A DNA stretch of 49,823 bases from Nocardioides flavescens. Its GTDB lineage: Bacteria > Actinomycetota > Actinomycetes > Propionibacteriales > Nocardioidaceae. How positions within the stretch are numbered: position 1 is the first letter of the stretch; each line of letters starts with the position of its first letter. The position numbers were made by a program, and so were the translations under genes. Below, one piece after another: positions 1-8,174 of the stretch. The stretch is from assembly GCF_009823805.1 (NCBI RefSeq), contig NZ_WUEK01000019.1, positions 1 through 49,823 of the forward strand. The letters run 5' to 3'. A model generated the notes under the pieces. That model saw nothing but the letters and a program-made list of their open reading frames with translations, was not told the origin of the DNA and made no database searches.

Positions 1-48
1 GCAAGGTCCCACCCATCACCCGGTTGACCAACCTGGCTGGACATCACA

Positions 49-122
49 GCTAGCGACCGTCTCGAAACCACCCGACAGCATCGATCTTGGTTTCGAGACA
101 GGACTTCGTCCTTCCTCAACCA
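49..122. repeat. Dispersed palindromic repeat, copy 1
   Basis: This is a copy of a repeat also found near 37.86-38.04 kb and 40.65-40.76 kb. It has inverted arms GTCTCGAAACCACC and TGGTTTCGAGAC around a variable loop, then the conserved tail ACTTCGTCCTTCCTCAACCA. It lies about 30 bp past the 3' end of the minus-strand peptidase gene, so it could form a hairpin downstream of that transcript. The outer left arm (GGTGGTTGAGGA) is missing here, so this copy is partial. Confidence 0.75.
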
Positions 123-152
123 TTGACAGCGACAGCGCGGGTCAGGACACGA

Positions 153-1406
153 TCACCCGGCAGCCAGCCGCCGCAGCTCCGCCTGCCAGCGGGTCGTGAG
201 CTGAGCCTCGGTCAGTCCGGTGGTTGCCCGCAGCGCGTCGGCGAGCGCGGCGCCGCCCGAGACCTGCTCGTAGAGGCCCACCAGCGCGTCCTCGCCCGCC
301 TCGGCGGCGACGACCCGGCACACCAGCCAGGCGCTCTCGTACGCCGCACCGAGGTGGGTGGCCGTCTGGTCGAACTCCGCGGCGCTCGGGAGCTGGGCCG
401 GGACGCCGTCGCTGCGGACCTGGGCGATCACCTGGGCCGCCGTCGTCGAGAGCGGCAGGTCGACGTCACGGAGCGCGACGTAGTCGGCGAAGCCCTCGAG
501 CAGCCAGAGCGGCACCCCCGCGGTCAGGGGGGCGTTGGTGGCCACGTGGGTGGCCTCGTGGCTCATCACGACCTGGGCACCCACCGGGTCGAGCGCGTCG
601 TAGACCTCGGGGTTGACGAAGACGTGGACCGGAGTGCCTGGGGTGACCGCTCCGTCGACCGAGGCCGAGACGGCCGCGATCTGGGCGTAGGAGCCGGGCG
701 AGGCCCCCAGCGCCGCGTCGACCCCGGCCTCGTCGGCCGGCACCTCGACCACGAGGCCGCCCGTCCACTGCGGCAGCACCCGCTCGACGACGCCGACGGC
801 GCGACGGGCCCGCACGCCGATCGTGTCGGCCTCGTCGCCGCGGTCGGTGCCTGCGACGAGCACGAGCGCCTGGGACGAACGCCGCACCTCGACCGGACCG
901 GTCAGCCACACCGGGGTGCGACCGTCGCCACCGCCGAAGCCGGTGACCCTCACGTCAGCGCCGTCGGAGGCGAAGCCGACCTGCACCTCCTCGCGCACGG
1001 TCTCGCGGTCGAAGCCGTCGAAGCGCCAACCCAACTCGACCGCAGCCTGCCAACGCCCGCTCGCGTCCGCGGGGCTCACCTCGTCGACGTAGCGGGCGGT
1101 CAGGTCCACCACGTCGAGGGTCGCCGCGTTGGTCGCGACCGCGGCGAGCAACGCACCAGCGGCGGCGTCCCCTCTGGGAGCGGCGGCTCGGGCGGCGTCC
1201 GCGTCACCGGCGGCGAGGGCCTCGGCGAGCGTCCCCAGGGTCGCCGACGCGGCCGCAGCGTCCACCCCACCGGCAGACCGCGCTCCGGGCTCGCTCCGCG
1301 ACGGAGCGACGTAGGCGTCCGGCCGGAACGCGAGCCACGTGGCGACAGCGGCGACGAGCAGCACCACCACCGCGAGGGCGACGGGTCGGGCGCGGCGTGC
1401 CTGCAC
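153..1406 (-). CDS. Membrane-anchored peptidase MA-like zinc metalloprotease
   Basis: This 417-residue protein has one N-terminal membrane segment (about residues 8-27) and a large extracytoplasmic part. The first ~250 residues after the anchor are Ala/Asp-rich and resemble no catalytic domain I know. The C-terminal part carries the zincin motif HEATH (H283, E284, H287), followed about 17 residues later by LLEGFADY, whose E304 would be the third zinc ligand, as in peptidase-MA-like and gluzincin families. It probably acts at the outer membrane face or in the wall; the substrate is unknown. It follows the NlpC/P60 gene on the same strand after 37 bp, so the two may be co-transcribed. The start is GTG; a GAGGGA lies somewhat far upstream. 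Confidence 0.75.
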   Translation of the reverse strand: MQARRARPVALAVVVLLVAAVATWLAFRPDAYVAPSRSEPGARSAGGVDAAAASATLGTLAEALAAGDADAARAAAPRGDAAAGALLAAVATNAATLDVVDLTARYVDEVSPADASGRWQAAVELGWRFDGFDRETVREEVQVGFASDGADVRVTGFGGGDGRTPVWLTGPVEVRRSSQALVLVAGTDRGDEADTIGVRARRAVGVVERVLPQWTGGLVVEVPADEAGVDAALGASPGSYAQIAAVSASVDGAVTPGTPVHVFVNPEVYDALDPVGAQVVMSHEATHVATNAPLTAGVPLWLLEGFADYVALRDVDLPLSTTAAQVIAQVRSDGVPAQLPSAAEFDQTATHLGAAYESAWLVCRVVAAEAGEDALVGLYEQVSGGAALADALRATTGLTEAQLTTRWQAELRRLAAG

Positions 1407-1443
1407 CGACCGATCGTCCCTCGACGGCGGTGGGAAGCGGGAC

Positions 1444-2436
1444 TCAGCCGGGCCGGACGGCGCCGACGTAGGGCATGGAGTAGAGGTCGGAGACCCGGAC
1501 CCCGGCGCCCGGGTTGGCGGCCTCGACGATCATCCCGTTGCCGATGTACATCGCGACGTGGCTGATCGGCGAGTAGTAGAAGACGAGGTCACCGGGCTGG
1601 AGGTCGGAGGCCGCGACCTTGCGGCCACCGGCGTACTGCGCCGACGAGGAGTGCGGCAGCGCCACCCCGGCCTGCGCCCAGGCCATCATCGTGAGGCCGG
1701 AGCAGTCGTAGGCGTTGGGTCCCGCGGCGCCGTAGACGTAGGCGTCGCCGACCTGGGCCATGGCGTAGGCGATCGCCGCACCGGCGCGACCCGAGGCGTC
1801 CACCCCGGACGGCATGCGGGCCGAGCCACGGCTGAGCAGCGCCTCGCGCTCCTTGGCCTTGAGGTCGGCGAGCAGCGACTTGGCCTCGGCCAGCTTGGAC
1901 TCGATGGTCTTCTTCTCCGCGGACAGCTGCTCCTGAGTCTTCTCGACCTCGGCCGCGCGCTCCTCGGTGGCGTCAGCGCGCAGGTCGAGCGCCTTCGCCT
2001 CGGTGCTGAAGCTGTGGAAGAGCTGCGCCTGCAGGTCGTTGTAGGCCGACATCGTCGACAGGCCGGAGACGAAGGCGTCGGGGTCGCCCGACACGGCCAC
2101 GCTGCTCAGCGCGGAGAGGTGCTGGCCCTCGTACTGGTTGACGATCGACTCCTGCAGGTCCTCTCGGGCCGCGTCGAGGCGGTTGTCCTGGCGGGCCTGG
2201 TCGGCCTGCAGCGAGGTGAGGTCCTCGTGGAGGTCCGCGAGCTCGATCTTGGCGTCGTTGAGCCGCTCGGAGGCCTGCTCGGCCTCGTGGAAGAGCTTGT
2301 CGACGCGGGCCTGGACGTCGTCGACGTCCGGCTCGGCCTGGGCAGGGCTCGAGGGGAGGAACCCCACGATGCCGACAGTGGCGGCCAGGGCCAGCCCGGA
2401 CAGGGCTGAAGCCGTGCGCGACCGTGCGTGGACCAC
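1444..2436 (-). CDS. Secreted NlpC/P60 peptidoglycan endopeptidase (RipA-like)
   Basis: This 330-residue secreted protein has a Sec signal peptide ending near SPAQA, a long coiled coil (roughly residues 40-200), and a C-terminal NlpC/P60 domain with the catalytic Cys motif YDCSGLT, the His in SHVAMYIG and the usual third polar residue. Such enzymes cut the stem peptide of peptidoglycan, often at daughter-cell separation. I chose the GTG at 2436 because AAGGAG lies about 10 nt upstream and the signal peptide then sits at the N-terminus; an upstream ATG at 2499 would fall inside the riboswitch. The 5' leader carries a ydaO-type c-di-AMP aptamer, so expression probably responds to c-di-AMP. Confidence 0.92.
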   Translation of the reverse strand: MVHARSRTASALSGLALAATVGIVGFLPSSPAQAEPDVDDVQARVDKLFHEAEQASERLNDAKIELADLHEDLTSLQADQARQDNRLDAAREDLQESIVNQYEGQHLSALSSVAVSGDPDAFVSGLSTMSAYNDLQAQLFHSFSTEAKALDLRADATEERAAEVEKTQEQLSAEKKTIESKLAEAKSLLADLKAKEREALLSRGSARMPSGVDASGRAGAAIAYAMAQVGDAYVYGAAGPNAYDCSGLTMMAWAQAGVALPHSSSAQYAGGRKVAASDLQPGDLVFYYSPISHVAMYIGNGMIVEAANPGAGVRVSDLYSMPYVGAVRPG

Positions 2437-2455
2437 GAGGCGGGGTCTCCTTGGT

Positions 2456-2600
2456 TGTCGTACGCCTACCGGGTGAGCTGACGGGTTCGGACACGACATG
2501 CCCTACCCCAGCTCCTCGCCATCGGCGCCTCGCGGGGGATTCACCCCAGGTGGAACGTGGTTCCCCGGCTCCAGGACCGCGGACGGCCCCGGACTCGACG
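2456..2600 (-). promoter_or_regulatory. c-di-AMP riboswitch (ydaO/yuaA type)
   Basis: Read on the minus strand, the leader contains conserved segments of the actinobacterial ydaO aptamer in order: GGAGCCGGGGAACC (2572-2559), TGGGGTGAAT (2548-2539), CCGAACCCGTCAGCTCACC (2490-2472) and GGTAGGCG. The last part is closed by a terminal stem TGTCGT (2498-2493) / ACGACA (2461-2456). The class is known to sit upstream of cell-wall hydrolase genes in Actinobacteria and to bind c-di-AMP. The aptamer ends only about 4 nt before the AAGGAG ribosome-binding site (2452-2447), so ligand binding could affect ribosome access. The 5' boundary is approximate. Confidence 0.9.
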
Positions 2601-2650
2601 CGGCGCTCGCGCGGCCCGGGCGGGCCACTTCCACGAGCGCCAGGACCAGC

Positions 2651-2681
2651 ACCGTAACCGCTCGCCCGTCGAGAGGTCCAA
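2651..2681 (-). promoter_or_regulatory. Candidate promoter for the riboswitch leader
   Basis: A -35-like TTGGAC (2681-2676) is followed after 19 nt by a -10-like TACGGT (2656-2651). Transcription would begin near 2644, just before a GC-rich hairpin (GGCGCTCG / CGAGCGCC) and the c-di-AMP aptamer. The rest of the 2437-2794 gap holds no gene that I can support. Confidence 0.45.
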
Positions 2682-2794
2682 ACCCAGTCCACCGTGTCCA
2701 GCGGTTTTCACCTCCCGAGCGCGGACGAACCGCCTCGTGCATCCCACTGGTCACATCGACCACATCAGCACCACGCCCGTGGCACGCCGACGGG

Positions 2795-3001
2795 TCAGGC
2801 GGACTCGACGACCGGGCCCGAGACCGGCTCCACGAGTCGCAGCGGCGGCACGAGGCCGCCCGCGGCGAGGACGTCGAGCGCGCGGCGCTCGTCGTCGTCG
2901 ATGGTCAGCTCGGGCGGAGGGCCCAGGAGCACGGTGACCACGCAGTCGTGGCACGCCAGGCCACGCACCACGCAGGAGTCGCAGTCGATCGTCGTCGTCA
3001 T
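2795..3001 (-). CDS. Small conserved actinobacterial protein with a Cys pair cluster
   Basis: This 68-residue protein begins MTTTIDCDSCVVRGLACHDC, giving four cysteines as CDSC and CHDC within the first 20 residues, followed by a short hydrophobic strand and an acidic helix. The Cys spacing suggests metal binding or redox activity, but no function is established that I know. I recall similar small proteins beside NlpC/P60 genes in other Actinobacteria. I chose the ATG at 3001 because the Cys cluster then follows directly; an earlier in-frame start at 3040 would add 13 residues. Confidence 0.65.
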   Translation of the reverse strand: MTTTIDCDSCVVRGLACHDCVVTVLLGPPPELTIDDDERRALDVLAAGGLVPPLRLVEPVSGPVVESA

Positions 3002-3091
3002 GGTCAGAACCGTGGCACCGACCACCGACAACGGGCCCACCGAGCGGTCCGGAGCGCCTGCGCGGACGCTCGGAGCGGAGCAGCGACGACC

Positions 3092-4282
3092 TCAGTGAGC
3101 CAGCGAGCGGGCCGTGGCGAGCCGCGCACCCGCCCGCCGCACGTCCGCACCGAGGGCTCGGTCGTCGGTGACGACCACGACGACGCGGCCGGACGGCTCG
3201 GCGTCGACGAGGTCGCGGATCACGTCGTCGGCGATGACCCCGGCCGGGCTGAACACCACGCGCACGCCCCGCGGTGCCACCGTGGCGCCGCGGGCCTCCG
3301 CCCCGGCCCCGTCGAAGACGACCGTGGTCTCCGCCCCGGTCCGCGCGACGAGGGCACCGAGCAGGGTCAGCAGACGCGAGCGCTGCGCCTCGAGGCTCTG
3401 GGTCGGCCACACCGACTTCGTGACGTTGTAGCCGTCCACGACGAGGCGAGCCCGGGGCAGGGCGAGGTACGTCGCCAGCCGAGCCGGGTCGTCGGCCGGG
3501 GGCGGCCCGGCCACCGTGGTCTCCTCGGCCGGCGCGAAGGCACCCTCCACCCGCTCCCCCGGCGTCCCGGAGGTGGGCGGGAGGGCCAGCTCGCGACGCA
3601 GGCCCGCCGCGGCGTCGGCGAGCGTGTCGAGGAGGAGGCGGGTCCGCACGGTGACGTCGTCGCGCTCGCTGCGCGCCGAGCGGCGCTGCTCCCCGACCTG
3701 CTCCTCGAGGCGGGCGACCTCGGCGCGCGCCTGTCGGGCCTCCCGCTCGGCCCGAGCCGCACGCTCCTGGGCGGCGGTGACCTGTGCGGCAGTCTCCGCC
3801 CGTGCGTCGCGGTCGCGCGCCCTGGTCTCGCCCAGCGTGCGTCGTACGGTCGCGAGCTCGGCCTTGAGCGCCTCCACGGTCTCGCGGTGGGCACGGCGCT
3901 GCTCGCGCAGGGCGCGCTCGGCCTCGTCGACGCGTTCGCGCAGACGCCGGACGACCGCGTCGTCACGCGCCGGGCGCTCCGCGCGCGTCTCGAGGCGCGC
4001 GAGAGCGGCGTCGAGGCCTTCGCGGTCCTCGGCGAGCCACGCCACCGCGGCGGCGTCGACGGGCTCGTCGGAGGCGAGGGGTCGCACGTGCGTGAGCACG
4101 CGCTCGCGCAGCTCTGCGGAGCCCGTCAGCTCCGCGACGATCGCGCTGGCGCCGAGCCGCGCCCGGCGGGCCGGCGCGAACCCGGCGACGCGCTTCAGGC
4201 TGGGCGGCAGCGAGCCGACCTCGTCCAGGCAGCCCGCGACCAGGCTGACCAGCCGGGTGCGCACCGCCTCGGGGAGGTCCAC
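3092..4282 (-). CDS. NYN (PIN-like) domain RNA-associated protein
   Basis: This 396-residue protein has three parts: an N-terminal alpha-helical region (about 1-125), an Arg/Glu/Ala-rich coiled coil (about 130-220), and a C-terminal NYN/YacP-like domain from about residue 278. The NYN domain starts RLVVDGYNVTKSV, with D283 as a likely metal-binding acid, and further acids occur in VVFDG, IADDVIRDLV and VVTDDRAL. NYN domains have the PIN nuclease fold and are linked to RNA processing. The gene starts 7 nt after the RNase J stop codon on the same strand, so the two are almost certainly co-transcribed, which supports a role in RNA metabolism. Confidence 0.82.
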   Translation of the reverse strand: MDLPEAVRTRLVSLVAGCLDEVGSLPPSLKRVAGFAPARRARLGASAIVAELTGSAELRERVLTHVRPLASDEPVDAAAVAWLAEDREGLDAALARLETRAERPARDDAVVRRLRERVDEAERALREQRRAHRETVEALKAELATVRRTLGETRARDRDARAETAAQVTAAQERAARAEREARQARAEVARLEEQVGEQRRSARSERDDVTVRTRLLLDTLADAAAGLRRELALPPTSGTPGERVEGAFAPAEETTVAGPPPADDPARLATYLALPRARLVVDGYNVTKSVWPTQSLEAQRSRLLTLLGALVARTGAETTVVFDGAGAEARGATVAPRGVRVVFSPAGVIADDVIRDLVDAEPSGRVVVVVTDDRALGADVRRAGARLATARSLAH

Positions 4283-4289
4283 GACCGGC

Positions 4290-5972
4290 TCAGGTCTCGA
4301 CGACGTAGACCAGGATCATCGGGCGGCGCCGGTGCACGCGGTTGACCCGTGAGCCGATGGACCGTCGGATGATGCGACGCAGCTCGTCGGGGTCGACCGG
4401 CGCCGACGACCCCGAGGACTTCGCACCCGCGAGGTCGTCGGCGACCCGCTGGCGGATGTCGTCGAGCAGGGTGTCCTCGTCGGCGAAGCCGCGAGCCGAG
4501 ATCTCGGGGCCGGACACCACGGTGCCGGAACGGGCGTCGACGACCACGACGGCGGAGATGAACCCTTCCTCGCCGAGGATCAGCCGGTCGCGCAGGCTCT
4601 CCTCGCCCACGTCGCCCACGCCGACGCCGTCGACGTAGGTGAAGCCCGCGGAGACCTGTCCGACGACCGAGGCCTTGCCGTCGGTCAGGTCGACGACGTC
4701 GCCGTCACGGGCGATGATGATCCGGTCGGACGGGACGCCGGTCCGCATGGCCAACTTGGCGTGCGCGCGCAGGTGACGGCCCTCGCCGTGCACCGGCATG
4801 AAGTTGCGCGGGCGCAGCGCGGTCAGGACGGCGGTGAGCTCGCCCGCGGCGGCGTGACCGCTGACGTGGATCGGGGCCTGCTGGCGGGTGACCACGTCGA
4901 CGCCGTCGTAGGCGAGGCGGTCGATGAGGCGGTAGACCGCGCTCTCGTTGCCCGGGATGAGCGAGCTGGCGAAGACGACGGTGTCCCCCTCGGTCAGCGC
5001 GAAGTCGCGGTGGTCGCCGCGCGCCATCCGGGCCAGGGCGGCGGCGGGCTCGCCCTGGGAGCCCGTGCAGAGCACGAGCATCCGGTTGGAGGGCAGCTTG
5101 TCGAGGTCGTCCACCGAGAGCAGCAGACCCGGCGGGACCTGCAGGTAGCCGAGGTCGTCGGCGATCTTGGTGTTGCGGACCATCGAGCGACCCACGATCG
5201 CGACCTGGCGACCGCTCTGCTTCGCGGCGTTCAGGACCTGCTGGATGCGGTGGACGTGGCTCGAGGTGCAGACGACGAAGACCCGGCCCGCGGCATCACC
5301 GACGACCCGCTCCAGCACCGGCCCGATGTCGCGCTCGGTGGCGACGAAACCGGACACGTCGGCGTTCGTCGAGTCGCTCAGCAGCAGGTCGAGGCCGCGC
5401 TCGCCGATCTCGTAGAACGACGCCATGTCGGTCAGCCGGTTGTCGAGCGGGGTGAGGTCGGCCTTGAAGTCGCCGGTGTGGAACAGCGTGCCGGCCGAGG
5501 TCAGCACGCAGACGGCGAGAGCGTCGGGGATGGAGTGGTTGACCGCGACGAACTCGGAGGTGAAGGGCCCCAGCTCGGCCGTCTCGCCGCTGGCGACCTC
5601 CACCAGCGTGGCCTCCAGGCGACGCTCGGCCAGCTTGGCCTGCAGCAGGCCGAGGGTGAACCGGGAGCCGACGATCGGGGCCTTCAGCCCCGCCTCGATG
5701 AGGTAGGGGATGCCGCCGATGTGGTCCTCGTGCCCGTGGGTGAGGATCACCGCCTCCACGTCGTCCCACCGCTCGCGCAGGGTGCTGAAGTCGGGGAGCA
5801 CGAGATCGACGCCCGGCTGGTGCTCCTCCGGGAAGAGCACGCCGCAGTCGATGATGAGCAGCCGGCCGCGGTGCTCGAGGACGGTCATGTTGCGACCGAT
5901 CTCCCCCACACCGCCCAACGGCGTGACCCGCAGGGTCCCGGGCTGCAGCGGCGGTGGTTCACGGTGGGTCAC
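4290..5972 (-). CDS. rnj: Ribonuclease J
   Basis: This 560-residue metallo-beta-lactamase/beta-CASP nuclease matches the usual RNase J length. RNase J has 5'-3' exonuclease and endonuclease activity in RNA decay and rRNA maturation. The zinc-binding motif THGHEDHIGG gives H79, H81, D83 and H84. The later metal and beta-CASP motifs HTGDFKADLTP, STNADVSGF, GSQGEP and PVHGEGRHL are all present, followed by the C-terminal domain. The start is the GTG at 5972, which puts RVTPLGGVGEIGRN near the N-terminus; the much longer open frame upstream overlaps the divergent gene and lacks homology. A TAGTCT hexamer lies just upstream. Confidence 0.96.
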   Translation of the reverse strand: MTHREPPPLQPGTLRVTPLGGVGEIGRNMTVLEHRGRLLIIDCGVLFPEEHQPGVDLVLPDFSTLRERWDDVEAVILTHGHEDHIGGIPYLIEAGLKAPIVGSRFTLGLLQAKLAERRLEATLVEVASGETAELGPFTSEFVAVNHSIPDALAVCVLTSAGTLFHTGDFKADLTPLDNRLTDMASFYEIGERGLDLLLSDSTNADVSGFVATERDIGPVLERVVGDAAGRVFVVCTSSHVHRIQQVLNAAKQSGRQVAIVGRSMVRNTKIADDLGYLQVPPGLLLSVDDLDKLPSNRMLVLCTGSQGEPAAALARMARGDHRDFALTEGDTVVFASSLIPGNESAVYRLIDRLAYDGVDVVTRQQAPIHVSGHAAAGELTAVLTALRPRNFMPVHGEGRHLRAHAKLAMRTGVPSDRIIIARDGDVVDLTDGKASVVGQVSAGFTYVDGVGVGDVGEESLRDRLILGEEGFISAVVVVDARSGTVVSGPEISARGFADEDTLLDDIRQRVADDLAGAKSSGSSAPVDPDELRRIIRRSIGSRVNRVHRRRPMILVYVVET

Positions 5973-6052
5973 GGGCACTCTCGCGAGACTACTCAAGCGG
6001 GCCCGGGCGACGCCCTCCGGGCGTGGTGCCGACGGTTGTCGGTGCCGGCGCC

Positions 6053-6058
6053 TAGCGT
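6053..6058 (+). promoter_or_regulatory. Leaderless-type -10 element
   Basis: TAGCGT lies 8 nt before the GTG at 6067, and no ribosome-binding site separates them. This matches the TANNNT plus 6-8 nt plus RTG pattern seen before many genes here. Confidence 0.6.
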
Positions 6059-6066
6059 CCTCGACC

Positions 6067-7866
6067 GTGAGCACGACCCAGGAGAGCGGACCAGCGCAGG
6101 GCACCCGGTGGGAGTCCCAGCGCAGCTTCGACGAGCTGGGCCGCCCGCTGCGCGACATCACCTTCACCGTCGTCGACCTCGAGACGACCGGTGGCTCACC
6201 CGAGATCGGGTCGATGATCACCGAGATCGGTGCGGTCAAGGTGCGCGGTGGCGAGGTGCTCGGGGAGTTCCAGACGCTCGTCAACCCGCACACGGCGATC
6301 CCGCCGTTCATCGCCGTGCTCACCGGCATCAGCAACACGATGGTGGCCGACGCGCCCCCCGTCGAGTCCGCCCTGCCGGCGTTCCTCGAGTTCGCGGCCG
6401 GCACGGTCCTCGTCGCCCACAACGCGCCGTTCGACGTCGGGTTCCTGCGCCACTTCACCGAGCTGCAGGGCCAGCCCTGGCCGCGCTTCGAGGTCCTCGA
6501 CACCGCCCGGCTCGCCCGCCGCGTGATCACCCGCGACGACGCACCCAACTGCAAGCTCTCCTCGCTCGCCCGGGTCTTCCGCTCGCAGACCACGCCCAAC
6601 CACCGCGCACTGTCGGACGCCCGCGCCACGGTCGACGTGCTCCACGGGCTGATGGAGCGGCTCGGCGGGCTCGGCGTGCACACCCTCGAGGAGCTGCAGA
6701 CCTTCTCGGGCCGCGTCACGACCGCCCAGCGCCGCAAGCGCCATCTCGCCGAGGACCTCCCCCACGCTCCGGGCGTCTACCTCTTCCGTGACGACGACGA
6801 CCGGGTGCTCTACGTCGGCACCTCGCGCGACCTGCGCACCCGCGTGCGCACCTACTTCACCGCCTCCGAGACCCGTTCGCGGATGGGCGAGATGGTCGGC
6901 ATCGCGAGCCGGGTCGAGGCCATCGAGTGCAGCACCGCCCTGGAGGCCCAGGTGCGCGAGCTGCGCCTCATCGCCCAGCACAAGCCGCGCTACAACCGGC
7001 GCTCGCGGTTCCCGGAGAAGATGCACTTCCTCAAGCTGACCCGCGAGCCGTGGCCCCGGCTGTCGATGGTGACGAAGGTCCTCGACGACGACGCCGACTA
7101 CCTCGGCCCCTTCGGCTCGCGCAAGGCCGCCGAGAAGTCGCTGGCCGCCCTGCACGACACCTTCCCGGTCCGCCAGTGCAGCGACCGGTTCGGCCGGGTG
7201 CCGTCGCGCGCGCCGTGCGTGCTCGCCGAACTCGGCCGCTGCCTGGCCCCCTGCGACGGCAGCGTCGACGCGACGACGTACGGCTCGGTGGTCCGGCTGC
7301 TGCGCGACACCCTGCTGCGCCGACCCGACGAGGTCGTCGACGCCATCAACGTGCGGATGACGCAGCTGGCCGAGTCGGAGCGGTTCGAGGAGGCGGGGGT
7401 GCACCGCGACCGGCTGGCGGCGTTCGTCCGAGCCGCGGCGCGCACCCAGCGGCTCACCGCACTGGCCGGGTGCGCCGAGATCGTCGCCGCCCGCCGCGAC
7501 GACGACTCCCGCGGCCGCTGGGAGGTGCACGTCGTGCGCCACGGCCGCCTCGTCGCCGCCGGGGTGATCCCGCCCGGCGCCGACGCCCACCAGTACGTCG
7601 CTGAGCTCCGCCTGTCCGCCGAGACCGTCACGGCCCCCGGCCCCGGGCCCGTGCCCGTCGCCTCCGCCGAGGAGTCCGAGAAGGTCCTGCGCTGGCTCGA
7701 GTCACCCGGGGTGCGCCTCGTCGAGGTGGAGGGCGAGTGGAGCTGTCCCGTCGCCGGGGCCACCCGCCACCTCGCCGTCCACGACGCCGTGGCGACGTCC
7801 CGCACGAGCCTCGTGCCCTTCGCCGAGCGTCGTTCCCTCAGCCCCGTCGCGCAGCCCGCCCGCTGA
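6067..7866 (+). CDS. DEDDh exonuclease fused to a UvrC/Cho-like GIY-YIG nuclease half
   Basis: This 599-residue protein has two nuclease modules. Residues ~30-195 form a DnaQ-like DEDDh 3'-5' exonuclease: VVDLETTGG (D37, E39), HNAPFD (D123) and HRALSDARATVD (H179, D184). Residues ~228-330 form a GIY-YIG domain (APGVYLF and VLYVGTSRDLRTR). After it come a UvrC-type cysteine motif (APCVLAELGRCLAPC) and a UVR-like helix (SERFEEAGVHRDRL), so the second half resembles the N-terminal half of UvrC, as in Cho. UvrC's RNase-H-like half is absent. A role in DNA repair is likely but the substrate is unproven. The GTG start at 6067 follows a leaderless -10. Confidence 0.88.
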   Translation: MSTTQESGPAQGTRWESQRSFDELGRPLRDITFTVVDLETTGGSPEIGSMITEIGAVKVRGGEVLGEFQTLVNPHTAIPPFIAVLTGISNTMVADAPPVESALPAFLEFAAGTVLVAHNAPFDVGFLRHFTELQGQPWPRFEVLDTARLARRVITRDDAPNCKLSSLARVFRSQTTPNHRALSDARATVDVLHGLMERLGGLGVHTLEELQTFSGRVTTAQRRKRHLAEDLPHAPGVYLFRDDDDRVLYVGTSRDLRTRVRTYFTASETRSRMGEMVGIASRVEAIECSTALEAQVRELRLIAQHKPRYNRRSRFPEKMHFLKLTREPWPRLSMVTKVLDDDADYLGPFGSRKAAEKSLAALHDTFPVRQCSDRFGRVPSRAPCVLAELGRCLAPCDGSVDATTYGSVVRLLRDTLLRRPDEVVDAINVRMTQLAESERFEEAGVHRDRLAAFVRAAARTQRLTALAGCAEIVAARRDDDSRGRWEVHVVRHGRLVAAGVIPPGADAHQYVAELRLSAETVTAPGPGPVPVASAEESEKVLRWLESPGVRLVEVEGEWSCPVAGATRHLAVHDAVATSRTSLVPFAERRSLSPVAQPAR

Positions 7867-7876
7867 GACGGCGCGG

Positions 7877-7882
7877 TAGGTT
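7877..7882 (+). promoter_or_regulatory. Leaderless-type -10 element
   Basis: TAGGTT lies 6 nt before the GTG at 7889, with no ribosome-binding site. The gene therefore appears to have its own promoter, although it begins only 22 bp after the exonuclease gene. Confidence 0.65.
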
Positions 7883-7888
7883 CGGGCC

Positions 7889-8167
7889 GTGATCACCGCC
7901 ATCGTCTTCGTCAAGGCCGACGTGGCCCGCATCCCCGAGGTCGCCGAGGCGATCGCCGCCCTCGACGGCATCAGCGAGGTCTACTCCGTGACCGGGCAGA
8001 TCGACCTCATCGCCCTGGTCCGCGTCCGGGCCCACGAGGACGTCGCGGCCGTCGTCGCCGACCGGCTCAACAAGGTCCCCGGCGTCACCTCGACCGAGAC
8101 CCACATCGCCTTCCGCGCCTACTCCCAGCACGACCTCGAGGCGGCGTTCTCCATCGGTCTGGAATGA
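7889..8167 (+). CDS. Lrp/AsnC ligand-binding (RAM) domain protein
   Basis: This 92-residue protein consists only of the RAM/ACT-like domain of Lrp/AsnC regulators; the helix-turn-helix is missing. The typical pattern is visible: MITAIVFVKADVARIPEVAE at the N-terminus, then ISEVYSVTGQIDLIALVRV and the C-terminal TETHIAF strand. Stand-alone RAM proteins oligomerise and may sense amino acids or modulate full-length Lrp proteins. It cannot bind DNA in the usual way. The gene starts GTG with a leaderless -10 and converges with the DUF2142 gene, leaving a 7-bp gap. Confidence 0.9.
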   Translation: MITAIVFVKADVARIPEVAEAIAALDGISEVYSVTGQIDLIALVRVRAHEDVAAVVADRLNKVPGVTSTETHIAFRAYSQHDLEAAFSIGLE

Positions 8168-8174
8168 GCTGGTC

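Noticed and set aside
87..1565. 492-residue open frame antisense to the peptidase MA-like gene
   Set aside because: It has low-complexity Arg/Gly/Val composition typical of antisense frames in GC-rich DNA and no domain; the minus-strand gene has clear motifs.
2498..4345. 615-residue plus-strand open frame over the riboswitch and NYN gene
   Set aside because: Compositionally it is a shadow of the NYN gene; it shows no recognisable family and has no start signal.
5973..6737. N-terminal extension of RNase J
   Set aside because: The extension is antisense to the exonuclease gene and lies outside the normal RNase J length; the GTG at 5972 gives the family N-terminus.
4761..6791. Long plus-strand frame opposite RNase J
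   Set aside because: RNase J motifs on the minus strand are unambiguous, and the plus-strand frame has no conserved features.
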